Assembly: GCA_003009755.1 (NCBI GenBank)
Contig: PXUB01000043.1
Span: 16,646-80,645, forward strand
Direction of reading: 5' to 3'
DNA: 64,000 nt
Source of the DNA: Thermoplasmatales archaeon SW_10_69_26
GTDB taxonomy: Archaea; Thermoplasmatota; SW-10-69-26
Shown: positions 42,107 to 50,754 of the stretch, one piece after another
How positions within the stretch are numbered: position 1 is the first letter of the stretch
Layout: each line of letters begins with the position of its first letter
Translations under genes and position numbers: made by a program
The notes under the pieces: model-generated
What the model was told of the DNA's origin: nothing
Database searches by the model: none
What the model saw: only the letters and a program-made list of their open reading frames with translations

Positions 42107-42586
42107 GTGCTCGACGAGATCGTCTTCCTCGTCCTCGCCGCGATCACCGTCTTCGGGGCGCTCAAGGTCGTCTCCGAGGACGAGCCCGTGCACGCCGCGA
42201 TCTTCTTGGGGCTCGTGCTGCTCGGTGTCGCCGGCATCTACCTGACGCTCAGCGCCGAGTTCCTGGCCGCCATCCAGATCCTCATCTACGTCGGCGCTGT
42301 CACGACGCTGATCCTGTTCGCCGTGATGCTCACCACGCACGCCTCGCCGATGGAGGGCTTCGCCGAGGACCGGACCCCTCTGGCCGCGCTCGGCGTCGAC
42401 GCCCCCAAGGGCATGGACGTCGAGGAGGTCGAAGAGGTGCCTGAGGGCGTCGAGACCGTCGAAGAGGCCGAACGCGAGGCCGACCGCGAAGGCAGCGGCC
42501 ACACGATCAAGAAGGAGGGCGCCGAGCCCGAGGCCGACGACGAGGCCGACACCGACGAGGACGACGAGACCGGAGGACGAGCCTGA
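42107..42586 (+). CDS. nuoJ1: Complex I subunit J, N-terminal half with acidic tail
   Basis: A 159-residue protein equal to the first part of NuoJ: three helices including LSAEFLAAIQILIYVGAVTT, the conserved third helix with its glycine break. It ends with an unusual Glu/Asp-rich tail of about 60 residues. The rest of NuoJ is encoded by the next gene. GTG start after a GGAGG motif. Confidence 0.9.
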   Translation: MLDEIVFLVLAAITVFGALKVVSEDEPVHAAIFLGLVLLGVAGIYLTLSAEFLAAIQILIYVGAVTTLILFAVMLTTHASPMEGFAEDRTPLAALGVDAPKGMDVEEVEEVPEGVETVEEAEREADREGSGHTIKKEGAEPEADDEADTDEDDETGGRA

Positions 42587-42858
42587 TGACCACGATCACC
42601 CGCGACGACATCCACCTCGTCGTCGCCATCTTCCTCGGTTCGCTGATCGCCGTCCAAGCCTGGGACGTCAGCGACGTCGAACCGATGCAGCAGGTCTGGG
42701 GCGCCGAACCGACCGGGATCGAATCCGTGACCGGCATCGCCGAGAACCTCTACACGACGTGGGCGATGCCCTTCGAGGTTCTGAGCGTGCTCCTGCTCGT
42801 CGCCCTCGTCGGCGGGCTGGCGCTCGCGCTGCGTGAAGAGGAAGGAGGCATCGTCTGA
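42586..42858 (+). CDS. nuoJ2: Complex I subunit J, C-terminal half
   Basis: A 90-residue protein with two helices (residues about 8-26 and 60-82, PFEVLSVLLLVALVGGLALA), matching the end of NuoJ. A split NuoJ is known from haloarchaea. It overlaps its neighbours by one base on each side, and AAGGAGG precedes nuoK. Confidence 0.85.
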   Translation: MTTITRDDIHLVVAIFLGSLIAVQAWDVSDVEPMQQVWGAEPTGIESVTGIAENLYTTWAMPFEVLSVLLLVALVGGLALALREEEGGIV

Positions 42859-43169
42859 TGGCCGTCGAGCTCGCCACCTGGTGGTACGTGGCCCTGTCCG
42901 GTACCCTGTTCGCCATCGGTACCTGGGGCCTGATGAACCGGGACAACGCGATCATGATCCTGATGAGCATCGAGCTGTTGCTCAACGCAGCCAACATCAA
43001 CTTCGCCGCCTTCTCGGCGGCCCACGGCGCCCAAGACGGGTTCACCTTCGCGCTGTTCAGCATCGCGATCGCCGCCGGCGAAGCCGCCGTCGGGCTCGCG
43101 ATCTTCGTCAACCTGTTCCGGCTGCAGGACTCCGTGGACGTCTCGAAGGCCACGCTGTTGAGGGGGTGA
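42858..43169 (+). CDS. nuoK: Complex I subunit K
   Basis: A 103-residue, three-helix proton channel subunit. The two buried glutamates are in MSIELLLNAANINF and AAGEAAVGLAIF. Normal length and position between nuoJ and nuoL. Confidence 0.95.
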   Translation: MAVELATWWYVALSGTLFAIGTWGLMNRDNAIMILMSIELLLNAANINFAAFSAAHGAQDGFTFALFSIAIAAGEAAVGLAIFVNLFRLQDSVDVSKATLLRG

Positions 43170-43175
43170 GAAGAC

Positions 43176-45209
43176 ATGGTGATGGAGTACGCTTGGCTGA
43201 TCCCTGCGCTACCGCTGGCCGCTTTCGTCCTCGTCACCCTGTTCGGATCGCGGCTGCCCGAACGCGGCGGCTACATCTCCGCGGGCGCCATCGTCGCGAG
43301 CGGCGCCCTGGCCGTCTACACCGCCTGGGAAAGCTGGGGCCGGCTCACCGAGAGCTTCCGAGGCGAGCACGGTCACTGGGGGGAGGCCTTCACGTGGACC
43401 TTCCAGGACGCGCTCGGCACCGCCTGGCTCGAGGCGGGCAACTTCGTCTTCGATCTGGGCGTCTACCTCGACAGCATCACCGCTTGGCTGCTCGGCGCCG
43501 TCGGCATCCTGACCGCCGGCATCGCCCTCTACTCGATCGGGTACATCCGCCCCGAGAAGGAGGGTTACCACCTCGACGACGGCAGCCCCATCCACGTCGA
43601 CGGCCGCCAGCGCTACTACGCCGCGCTCGCGCTGTTCGTCGGCTCGATGCTGGGCTTCGTGCTCGGCTCGAACCTGCTCGAGATGTTCGTCTTCTGGGAG
43701 CTGATGGGCCTTTGCTCGTACCTGCTCATCGGCTTCTGGTACGCCAAGCCCTCCGCGGCTGCGGCGGCCAAGAAGGCCTTCCTCGTCACGCGCGTCGGGG
43801 ACGTGTTCTTCCTCGGCGGGCTCGTCACCCTCGCCGTCATCTTCGGCGACGCCGTCGGGAGCGCCGTCGCTTTGGACCTGTCGACCCTGCTCGACACCGC
43901 GACGATCGAAGCCGTCGCCGCCGCCCACCCGACCGCGCTGGGCCTGTCGGTGCTCGGCCTGTTCCTCGGCGCCGTCGGCAAGTCCGCCCAGCTGCCTCTC
44001 CACGTCTGGCTGCCTGACGCGATGGAGGGTCCGACGACCGTCTCCGCGCTCATCCACGCTGCCACGATGGTCAAGGCCGGCGTCTTCCTCGTCGCCCGGT
44101 TCTTCCCGCTGTTCGACGCCGTCCCCTGGGTGCTCTACACCGTCGCCGTCGTCGGCGCCGTGACCGCGTTCGTCGCCGCCACGATGGCCGTCGTGAACTA
44201 CGACATCAAGCGCGTGCTGGCGTTCTCGACGATCAGCCAGCTCGGCTACATGTTCATGGGCCTGGGCGTCGGCGCCGCCGTCGCCGGCGGGTTCGCCGCC
44301 GGCCTGTTCCACCTGCTCAACCACGCCTTCTTCAAGGCGCTGTTGTTCCTGTGCGCCGGCGCCGTCGGGTTCGCGCTCCACAACTACGACATGCGCGACT
44401 TCGGCGGCCTCAAGGAGTACATGCCGATCACGGCGTGGACGATGCTGGCGGCCACCTTGGCCATCAGCGGCATCCCGCCGTTCAGCGGCTTCTTCAGCAA
44501 GGACGAGCTGCTGGCCGAGGCCTTCCTCGCCGGCAAAGAGCACGCCCTGTTCTACGGCGTCTGGGCGCTGGCCCTCGTCACCGCCGGCCTGACGGCCTAC
44601 TACATGTTCCGCCTGTGGTTCATGACGTTCCTCGGCGACTACCGAGGCGACCACGAGGAGGAGCTGGCCGACGGGACGTGGCACATGAACCTCGTGCTCG
44701 GCGTGTTCGCCGTCTTCACGCTCGTCACCGGCTTCGCCGTGTTCTTCGCCTCCGACAACCTGCTGTTCCACCACGCCCTCGAGGTGACGCCTGCCAAGCT
44801 GGTCACCAGCTGGAAGACCTACCTCAGCCTGGGCGTGGCAGGCGCCGGCATCGCGTTGGCCTGGACCCGCTATGGACCGGACAACGTCGAGGATCACCTC
44901 ACACCGGTCGGCGAAGAGACCGGCGCCGAGGGCGTCATGATCGACCGCTACTACGTGACCGAGGCCTACTACAAGGCCACCGACGCCATCGTGCTCGGCC
45001 TCGCCCGCCTGTTCGACGCCTTCGACACCCACGTCGTCGACTGGTCCGTGGACGCCATCGGCCGCTTCAACGACTGGATGGGTCGCGTCGGCAGCCGCTG
45101 GCAGACCGGCCGCGTCAGCGACTACGCCACCTGGATCCTCTCCGGGCTGCTGGCGTTCGTCGTGATCGTCGTCTACATCCTCCGCTACACCATCGGGAGG
45201 GGTATCTGA
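43176..45209 (+). CDS. nuoL: Complex I subunit L, antiporter-like
   Basis: A 677-residue proton-pumping subunit with about 16 helices. The antiporter core shows LHVWLPDAMEGPTTVSALIH with key Lys/His residues nearby, VVNYDIKRVLAFSTISQLGY, and FSKDELLAEAF. The long C-terminal lateral helix end is present. An N-terminal remnant of the same family is found at 33926-34405. Confidence 0.96.
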   Translation: MVMEYAWLIPALPLAAFVLVTLFGSRLPERGGYISAGAIVASGALAVYTAWESWGRLTESFRGEHGHWGEAFTWTFQDALGTAWLEAGNFVFDLGVYLDSITAWLLGAVGILTAGIALYSIGYIRPEKEGYHLDDGSPIHVDGRQRYYAALALFVGSMLGFVLGSNLLEMFVFWELMGLCSYLLIGFWYAKPSAAAAAKKAFLVTRVGDVFFLGGLVTLAVIFGDAVGSAVALDLSTLLDTATIEAVAAAHPTALGLSVLGLFLGAVGKSAQLPLHVWLPDAMEGPTTVSALIHAATMVKAGVFLVARFFPLFDAVPWVLYTVAVVGAVTAFVAATMAVVNYDIKRVLAFSTISQLGYMFMGLGVGAAVAGGFAAGLFHLLNHAFFKALLFLCAGAVGFALHNYDMRDFGGLKEYMPITAWTMLAATLAISGIPPFSGFFSKDELLAEAFLAGKEHALFYGVWALALVTAGLTAYYMFRLWFMTFLGDYRGDHEEELADGTWHMNLVLGVFAVFTLVTGFAVFFASDNLLFHHALEVTPAKLVTSWKTYLSLGVAGAGIALAWTRYGPDNVEDHLTPVGEETGAEGVMIDRYYVTEAYYKATDAIVLGLARLFDAFDTHVVDWSVDAIGRFNDWMGRVGSRWQTGRVSDYATWILSGLLAFVVIVVYILRYTIGRGI

Positions 45210-45210
45210 C

Positions 45211-46692
45211 ATGACCGTCCCCTGGCTCTCCATCGCGATCTTCACGCCCCTGGTCGGCGCCGTGCTCACGATGCTCGCCGGCCGCCGCCAGATCGGCCGT
45301 GTCGTCTCGCTGATCGCCAGCGTCGTCCCGCTCGGCATCGGCGCCGGCGTGCTCGCCCGCACGCCCGGCATCGACGACTTCGTGCTGAAGGAATCGATCG
45401 CCTGGGTCAGCACCGACAGCCTCACGATCACGTACACGATGGCGCTGGACGGCCTCTCGGCGCCGTTGTTCGCGCTGACGGCGCTCCTCGTCGCAGCCGC
45501 GATCCTGTTCAGCTGGGAGGAGACCAAGCGTCCGCTCAGCTTCTTCGCGCTGCTGCTCGTCCTCGAGACGAGCGTGCTGGGCGTGTTCGCCGCGTTGGAC
45601 CTGTTCGTGTTCTACGTGTTCTGGGAGTTCGTCCTCATCCCGATGTTCTTCCTCATCGCGATCTGGGGCGGGGCTCACCGTCGCTACGCAGCGACGAAGT
45701 TCTTCGTCTACACGTTCCTCGCCTCGCTCGTGATGCTGCTGGGCTTCATGGGCATGTACTTCGGCCTGCCCGATGGGGTCCCGGCGACGTTCAACTTCCT
45801 CGAGCTCCAGCAGTACACAGCCGGCTTCAGCGTCGAGCTGCAGATCCTGCTCTTCGTGGCCCTGCTCGTCGGGTTCGCCGTCAAGATGCCCGTCGTGCCC
45901 GTGCACACCTGGCTGCCCTGGGCCCACGTCGAGGCGCCGACCGCCGGCTCGGTCCTGCTGGCCGGCGTGCTGTTGAAGATGGGCGCCTACGGCCTGATCC
46001 GGTTCGCCATCGGCGCCTTCCCGTTCGCTGCCGTCAAGCTCGCGCCGTTGTTGCTCGTGATCGGCATCGTGTCGATCCTGTACGCGGCGTTGGTCTGCTT
46101 GGCGCAGAACGACCTCAAGCGGATGGTCGCCTTCTCCTCGATCTCCCACATGGGCGTCGCGATGCTGGGCATCGCGACCCTGAACGAGATCGGGTTCATG
46201 GGCGCCATCTACATGCTCATCGCGCACGGCCTGCTCAGCCCGCTGGCCTTCATGATGTGCGGCTCGATCCAGCACGGCTGGGGCACGCGCGAGATCGACA
46301 AGCTCGGCGGCATCATGCAGAAGACGCCCACCATGGGCACCTTCACGATGGCCGCCTTCATCGGCTCCCTCGGCTTCCCCGGCTTCGCCGGGTTCATCGC
46401 CGAGATCGCGGTCCTCGTCGGCACCTACCAGGCGTTCGGCTGGATCGTGATCTTCCCCCTGCTCGGCGTCGTGTTGACCGCCGGCTACTACATCTGGGCC
46501 ATCCAGCGCGCCCTCCACGGCGAGCTGACCGCCGAGCACGCCGACAGCGCGCACGAGATGCCGTTCTACGAGACGGCGGCCGTCGGCGTGCTCACGTTCT
46601 TCGCCATCGTCTATGGCGTCTGGCCCGCGCTGCTCACCGAGCACATCAACCCGTTCGTCGAAGGCCTGCTCTCCACCGTGGGGGTGATCTGA
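45211..46692 (+). CDS. nuoM: Complex I subunit M, antiporter-like
   Basis: A 493-residue proton-pumping subunit. Conserved blocks are FYVFWEFVLIPMFFLI, VKMPVVPVHTWLPWAHVEAP and NDLKRMVAFSSISHMGV, with the buried Glu (VFWEF) and Lys residues needed for proton transfer. Starts after GGGAGGGG. Confidence 0.96.
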   Translation: MTVPWLSIAIFTPLVGAVLTMLAGRRQIGRVVSLIASVVPLGIGAGVLARTPGIDDFVLKESIAWVSTDSLTITYTMALDGLSAPLFALTALLVAAAILFSWEETKRPLSFFALLLVLETSVLGVFAALDLFVFYVFWEFVLIPMFFLIAIWGGAHRRYAATKFFVYTFLASLVMLLGFMGMYFGLPDGVPATFNFLELQQYTAGFSVELQILLFVALLVGFAVKMPVVPVHTWLPWAHVEAPTAGSVLLAGVLLKMGAYGLIRFAIGAFPFAAVKLAPLLLVIGIVSILYAALVCLAQNDLKRMVAFSSISHMGVAMLGIATLNEIGFMGAIYMLIAHGLLSPLAFMMCGSIQHGWGTREIDKLGGIMQKTPTMGTFTMAAFIGSLGFPGFAGFIAEIAVLVGTYQAFGWIVIFPLLGVVLTAGYYIWAIQRALHGELTAEHADSAHEMPFYETAAVGVLTFFAIVYGVWPALLTEHINPFVEGLLSTVGVI

Positions 46693-46693
46693 C

Positions 46694-48211
46694 GTGGTGA
46701 TGGAGATGATCGGCGGACTGCTGCCGGAGCTCAGCCTCATCGCCGGCTCGTTCGTCATCCTGTTGGCGATGGCGCGCATCGACGAGGGCCGCTGGCCGGC
46801 CACCGTGGCCTTCGTCTCCCTGGCCTTCGCTTCCCTGTTCACGCTCGCGCAGCTCACCGAGCTGCCCGGCCTGGGGTTCGTGCCGCAATCCGGCACCGTG
46901 CTGGACGTGTACGAGATCTCGGTGTTCGCCGCCCTGCTGAAGCTTTTGTTCCTCGTCGGGACGGCGATCGTCGTCCTCGCCTCACCGGGCTACATGGACC
47001 GCGCCTCGATGCAGGCCGAGTACTACTCCATGCTGCTCCTGGCGACGATCGGCATGATGATCGTCGCCTCCAGCCAGGACATGCTGACCCTGTTCCTGGG
47101 CGTCGAGGTGACGAGCTTCGCCAGCTACATCCTCGCCGGCTCGTTCAAGTCCGAACCGACGAGCGGCGAAGCTGCGACGAAGTACTTCATCACGGGCGCG
47201 TTGAGCTCCTCGCTCGTCATCTTCGGCATGTCGCTGTTGTACGGCAGCGCTGGCACGCTGACCTTCGCCGGCCTCGCCGAGTTCTGGGCCGGCCAGGTGG
47301 AACGCTACGCCAGCCTGGGCCAGCCGGCGCTGTACCTGTTCATGTATGAGCCGATCCAGGCGATCAGCGTCTTCATGGTGCTCGCCGGGCTCGGCTTCAA
47401 GCTCACCGTCGCTCCCTTCCACATGTGGGCCCCCGACACCTACACCGGCGCGCCCGACACCGTCGCCTCCTGGCTGGGCGGCGTCGGCAAGGGGCTGGGC
47501 ATCGTCGCCCTGCTCAAGGTCTTCCTCTGGGCGCTGGCCCCACTGGAGACCGGCTGGGAGCCGTTCGTCGCCGGCTTGGCCATCCTCACCATGACGTGGG
47601 GCAACCTCGTCGCCATCCGGCAGGACGACATCAAGCGGATGCTGGCCTACTCCAGCATCGCGCAAGCCGGCTACCTGTTGATCGTGCTCCCGGTCGGCAC
47701 ATCGTACGCGATCGCAGGCGGCGTCTTCCACACCTTCACGAACCTCCTGATGAAGGGCGGCGCCTTCCTGGTCGTCGCCGCCTTCGCCTACGCCGGCATC
47801 GGCACGAAACTGCAGGACTACGAGGGCCTGGGACGCCGCAACCCGTTCCTCGCGATCTCCCTCACCGTGTTCCTGCTGTCCCTGGCCGGCATCCCGCCCC
47901 TGGGCGGCTTCTGGTCCAAGTTCGTGCTCTTCAGCAGCGCCGTCGACGTCGGCGTCGGCGGATCGTGGCTGTGGTGGCTGGCCGTCGCAGGCATCGTGAA
48001 CAGCGCCATCTCGCTGTTCTACTACGTGCGATGGATCCGCACGATGTTCGTCGAGACGACGATGCACCCCAAGGAGATCGAGCTCCCGGCCGGCATCACG
48101 ACCGCGATCGCCGTCTGCCTCGTCGCGATCGTCGCCGTCGGGTTCGCCGCCACCCCGGTCATCGACTGGGGCCTCCAGGCCGGCGAGGCGCTGCTGGCCG
48201 CGGCGCCGTAG
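46694..48211 (+). CDS. nuoN: Complex I subunit N, antiporter-like
   Basis: Last gene of the operon, 505 residues. It has LTLFLGVEVTSFASYILAG (buried Glu), KLTVAPFHMWAPDTYTGAP and DDIKRMLAYSSIAQAGYLL. GTG 46694 or ATG 46700 may be used. No NuoE, F or G and no F420-dependent FpoF follow, so the electron donor is encoded elsewhere or is ferredoxin-like. Confidence 0.95.
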   Translation: MVMEMIGGLLPELSLIAGSFVILLAMARIDEGRWPATVAFVSLAFASLFTLAQLTELPGLGFVPQSGTVLDVYEISVFAALLKLLFLVGTAIVVLASPGYMDRASMQAEYYSMLLLATIGMMIVASSQDMLTLFLGVEVTSFASYILAGSFKSEPTSGEAATKYFITGALSSSLVIFGMSLLYGSAGTLTFAGLAEFWAGQVERYASLGQPALYLFMYEPIQAISVFMVLAGLGFKLTVAPFHMWAPDTYTGAPDTVASWLGGVGKGLGIVALLKVFLWALAPLETGWEPFVAGLAILTMTWGNLVAIRQDDIKRMLAYSSIAQAGYLLIVLPVGTSYAIAGGVFHTFTNLLMKGGAFLVVAAFAYAGIGTKLQDYEGLGRRNPFLAISLTVFLLSLAGIPPLGGFWSKFVLFSSAVDVGVGGSWLWWLAVAGIVNSAISLFYYVRWIRTMFVETTMHPKEIELPAGITTAIAVCLVAIVAVGFAATPVIDWGLQAGEALLAAAP

Positions 48212-48397
48212 CGCGTGGCGAAGACGATGCGCTCGGGCTCGGGGGACCGTCTCAGAGGTGAGTCGGCCGGACGGTTTCGGCGGGAAAGCGTCGCCAAACA
48301 CGGTCGGCGGTTGGGCTTTCGATTCGAATGTCGACTGATCGGCGCATCAATCCAGACCGCTGCCGTTAAGCAATAGACCCCTCGTCAGAACACCGCT

Positions 48398-49288
48398 TTG
48401 GCGACCTGGACCGTTCTACGAGAAAAGCTCCGCATCACTCACGCGGATCCCCGCAACCGATCCCACGAAATGCGGATGCAGTTGCGGAACGACGGGGACG
48501 AGGCCAACGAGAACTTCATCATGGCTCTCGAGAAGTTCCTGCCGGGGTTGACCCTCCACGGGTTGCACGGAGAAGAGCCCAGCTATCTTCCGACGTGGGA
48601 CATCGCGGCGAAATTCGGGTCCGAGGAGACATTTCGGGAAGAACTAGCTGACGAGTTGGACATCGAACCTGAGGACCTCGGTCACGTCCTGTGGGTCGTT
48701 TTCCCTGAACCTGTACAGCCAGGACAGGTCGTCACGATCAGGCTTCGCTACGAGGACGAGATCGCTCCCTCGGAGGGTTGCTCGTTCCTTCGGAGCAACT
48801 GGTTCCCGGTCCACGAGGAGAAAGGGCCGGAAGGATACGACACATACGTCGAGGTTGAGGGGCCTCCGGGATCGCGGGTCACTGACGACCTCGGTGAAAT
48901 CGAGCCCTTCGAACCAGAGGCGGCTACCGGCGAGCCTGAAGAACGGCTCCGGGCGGTTCGTCTGCCAAGTTTCCTTCAAATTCGGCTGCCGGCGAACTAC
49001 GGATCCGTGGAGTTCAACTACCAACTGAAGCCGCTGAGGTCCGAAGCGTGGCTCCACCGAACGACTTTCGCGGTCCTCACGGTCCTTCCTCTTGCGATGA
49101 TCGTGGCGACTCTGGGGGGATGGGATCTGGGCGGCCCGGGGAACCGGATCGGCGAGATCGTGGCCGGCCTAGGTGTGACGGGAACGCTAGCCATCATGGG
49201 TTTCTCTCGACCGACCTGGGTCAACCGGCTTTGGTACCTCCTCACCCTCGTCGGCTATCTGGGACTCCTCTTTGTCATATTTTTATAG
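48398..49288 (+). CDS. Unknown protein, soluble N-terminal domain and C-terminal membrane helices
   Basis: A 296-residue protein that I do not recognise. The first ~225 residues are soluble, acidic and probably beta-rich (VLWVVFPEPVQPGQVVTIRL, EVEGPPGSRVTDDL). The last ~70 residues form three hydrophobic segments ending VGYLGLLFVIFL. The DNA is visibly less GC-rich and uses codons such as agg, gga, tta-like third positions more than its neighbours, which suggests acquisition from elsewhere. The TTG start at 48398 lies about 28 bases after GTTAAGCAATAG. No signal peptide is seen, so the large domain should be cytosolic. Confidence 0.7.
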   Translation: MATWTVLREKLRITHADPRNRSHEMRMQLRNDGDEANENFIMALEKFLPGLTLHGLHGEEPSYLPTWDIAAKFGSEETFREELADELDIEPEDLGHVLWVVFPEPVQPGQVVTIRLRYEDEIAPSEGCSFLRSNWFPVHEEKGPEGYDTYVEVEGPPGSRVTDDLGEIEPFEPEAATGEPEERLRAVRLPSFLQIRLPANYGSVEFNYQLKPLRSEAWLHRTTFAVLTVLPLAMIVATLGGWDLGGPGNRIGEIVAGLGVTGTLAIMGFSRPTWVNRLWYLLTLVGYLGLLFVIFL

Positions 49289-49324
49289 GCCGAGGTGCCC
49301 TATAGGGTAACCTGGAGGGGACGT

Positions 49325-49447
49325 ATGCCTGGAGACACCGACGGTGAGCTGTCCGCGGCCGAGCGCGAGAAGGTCCTCGAGTCGGCCGTTCGCGTGACGG
49401 TGCCCGACACGAGCGGCAAGAAGCGGGAGACGGACTCCGGCGACTAG
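49325..49447 (+). CDS. Small acidic protein, 40 residues
   Basis: An open frame from ATG 49325 to TAG 49447 encodes MPGDTDGELSAAEREKVLES followed by AVRVTVPDTSGKKRETDSGD. It has CTATAGGG (about 49299-49307) and GGAGGGG (49314-49320) upstream and a hairpin terminator overlapping its stop, so it looks like a complete small transcription unit. Function unknown. Confidence 0.55.
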   Translation: MPGDTDGELSAAEREKVLESAVRVTVPDTSGKKRETDSGD

Positions 49448-49488
49448 CTGTCAGGTGCCTTCCCTCTCTTTCTCCGTACCTGACAGCT
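49446..49488 (+). terminator. Hairpin terminator with pyrimidine-rich loop
   Basis: AGCTGTCAGGT (49446-49456) pairs perfectly with ACCTGACAGCT (49478-49488) around a loop rich in C and T (CCTTCCCTCTCTTTCTCC). Confidence 0.65.
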
Positions 49489-49588
49489 CAGTTCCCTCTG
49501 AAGCTAGGCCTCGGCCGACCCGCATCTTCTGCGACGCCCTGGAGGGTTCAAGCCAACGCATAACCTCCTCCACGGCACCTCCTCGCTT

Positions 49589-50029
49589 ATGGCGACTCCG
49601 ACCGAGACCCGGAACGTCGAGACGAGCGCGCTGGACGAGCTGACCGAGACCCTGGGCGAGCACGCCCACTGGGTCCTGCGCGCAGCCTTCGCGGCTGTCT
49701 TCGTCTTCCACGGCGTCGACAAGCTGGCCGCCCCCGGCGGGTTCGCCGAGATGATGGGGCTCCCGCTCGCCGTGGCCGTCCTCGTCGCGCTGGCCGAGAC
49801 CGCCGCCGGCGCCCTCGTGCTCGTCGGCGGCTTCGGGGTCGACTGGGCCACGCGCCTGGCCGGCCTGCTGGCGATCCCCGTGATGCTGGGCGCGATCGCC
49901 ATGGTCCACTGGCCGCGCTGGAGCTTCGTCCCCGCCCCCGAGCAGGGCTTCCCGATGGGCGGCATGGAGTTCCAGGTGACCCTGATCGCGATCGCGGCCT
50001 ACCTGCTGGCGAAGGGCGATCAGCTGTGA
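49589..50029 (+). CDS. DoxX-family membrane protein
   Basis: A 146-residue, four-helix membrane protein. WVLRAAFAAVFVFHGVDKLA and the following GFAEMMGLPLAVAVLVALAE are the typical DoxX opening, with the Glu/Gly-rich second helix. DoxX relatives take part in quinone-linked or thiol redox systems. ATG 49589 is preceded by GCATAACC at about 26 bases. Confidence 0.85.
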   Translation: MATPTETRNVETSALDELTETLGEHAHWVLRAAFAAVFVFHGVDKLAAPGGFAEMMGLPLAVAVLVALAETAAGALVLVGGFGVDWATRLAGLLAIPVMLGAIAMVHWPRWSFVPAPEQGFPMGGMEFQVTLIAIAAYLLAKGDQL

Positions 50030-50093
50030 GCCGGTCCCACCCTCGCCGGGCGAGCGCCGGCCTTAACCCGGACCGAACGTTTCCCGCGTAGCG

Positions 50094-50753
50094 ATGGCCT
50101 GGATCCACGTCGCGGCCGTCGACACCGAGCCCGGCCCCGTGCTCGCCGGCGTCCGCAAGCTCGGCGCCGAGAGGGTCCTCCTCGTCGCCGGGGACGACGA
50201 TCCCGCCTGTGCCGAGGCACGGGAGGCGCTCGAGCCGCTGGGCATCGGGACCGAGACCCGGGCCGTCGAGGGCAGCATGCTCACCGGCACGCTGCAGCTC
50301 GTGCAGGACATCGCCCTCGAGCACGGCGACCGCCGCGAGGATCTGATCGTCAACCTCGCCTCCGCCGGCCGCTACCGCTCCTGCGCGCTGCTGTCCGCCG
50401 CGTTCGTCGCCGGCGTCCGCGCGATCGATCGCAGCGACGGGGAGATCCGCTTCCTGCCCGCCTTGAACTTCAGTTACGAACGCCTCGTCGGGGCCGAGGA
50501 GCTCGAGATCCTGGAAGCGATCGACAGTCACGAGGCCGAGACGCCCAGCCTCGACGAGGTCGCCCGCGCGACCAGCCTCGACTCGGGCGCGGTCTCCTAC
50601 CTGATCCGCGGCGGTGAGGACGCCGAAGGCCTGGAACCGCTCGGCTTGGTCGACATCGCATCGACCGGCGAGGGCGTCGGGCTTCGACTGACGCCGATGG
50701 GCGATACGCTGGCCGAGAGCATGACCGTCCGGCCCGGTCCGACCTCGGGCTAG
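50094..50753 (+). CDS. CARF-like domain plus winged-helix regulator (Csa3-like), copy 1
   Basis: A 219-residue protein. The N-terminal ~135 residues form a Rossmann-like domain: VRKLGAERVLLVAGDDD, and NLASAGRYRSCALLSAAFVA where CARF proteins have their ligand-binding Gly/Thr loop. The C-terminal ~80 residues look like a winged helix (PSLDEVARATSLDSGAVSYL, then LGLVDI...LRLTPMGDTLAE). Haloarchaeal proteins of similar design are annotated as Csa3-like regulators. Its paralogue is the next gene, on the opposite strand, one base away. Confidence 0.7.
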   Translation: MAWIHVAAVDTEPGPVLAGVRKLGAERVLLVAGDDDPACAEAREALEPLGIGTETRAVEGSMLTGTLQLVQDIALEHGDRREDLIVNLASAGRYRSCALLSAAFVAGVRAIDRSDGEIRFLPALNFSYERLVGAEELEILEAIDSHEAETPSLDEVARATSLDSGAVSYLIRGGEDAEGLEPLGLVDIASTGEGVGLRLTPMGDTLAESMTVRPGPTSG

Positions 50754-50754
50754 C

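Noticed and set aside
43209..45527. A 772-codon minus-strand frame opposite nuoL/nuoM
   Set aside because: Antisense shadow of membrane-protein genes; no motif and very biased composition.
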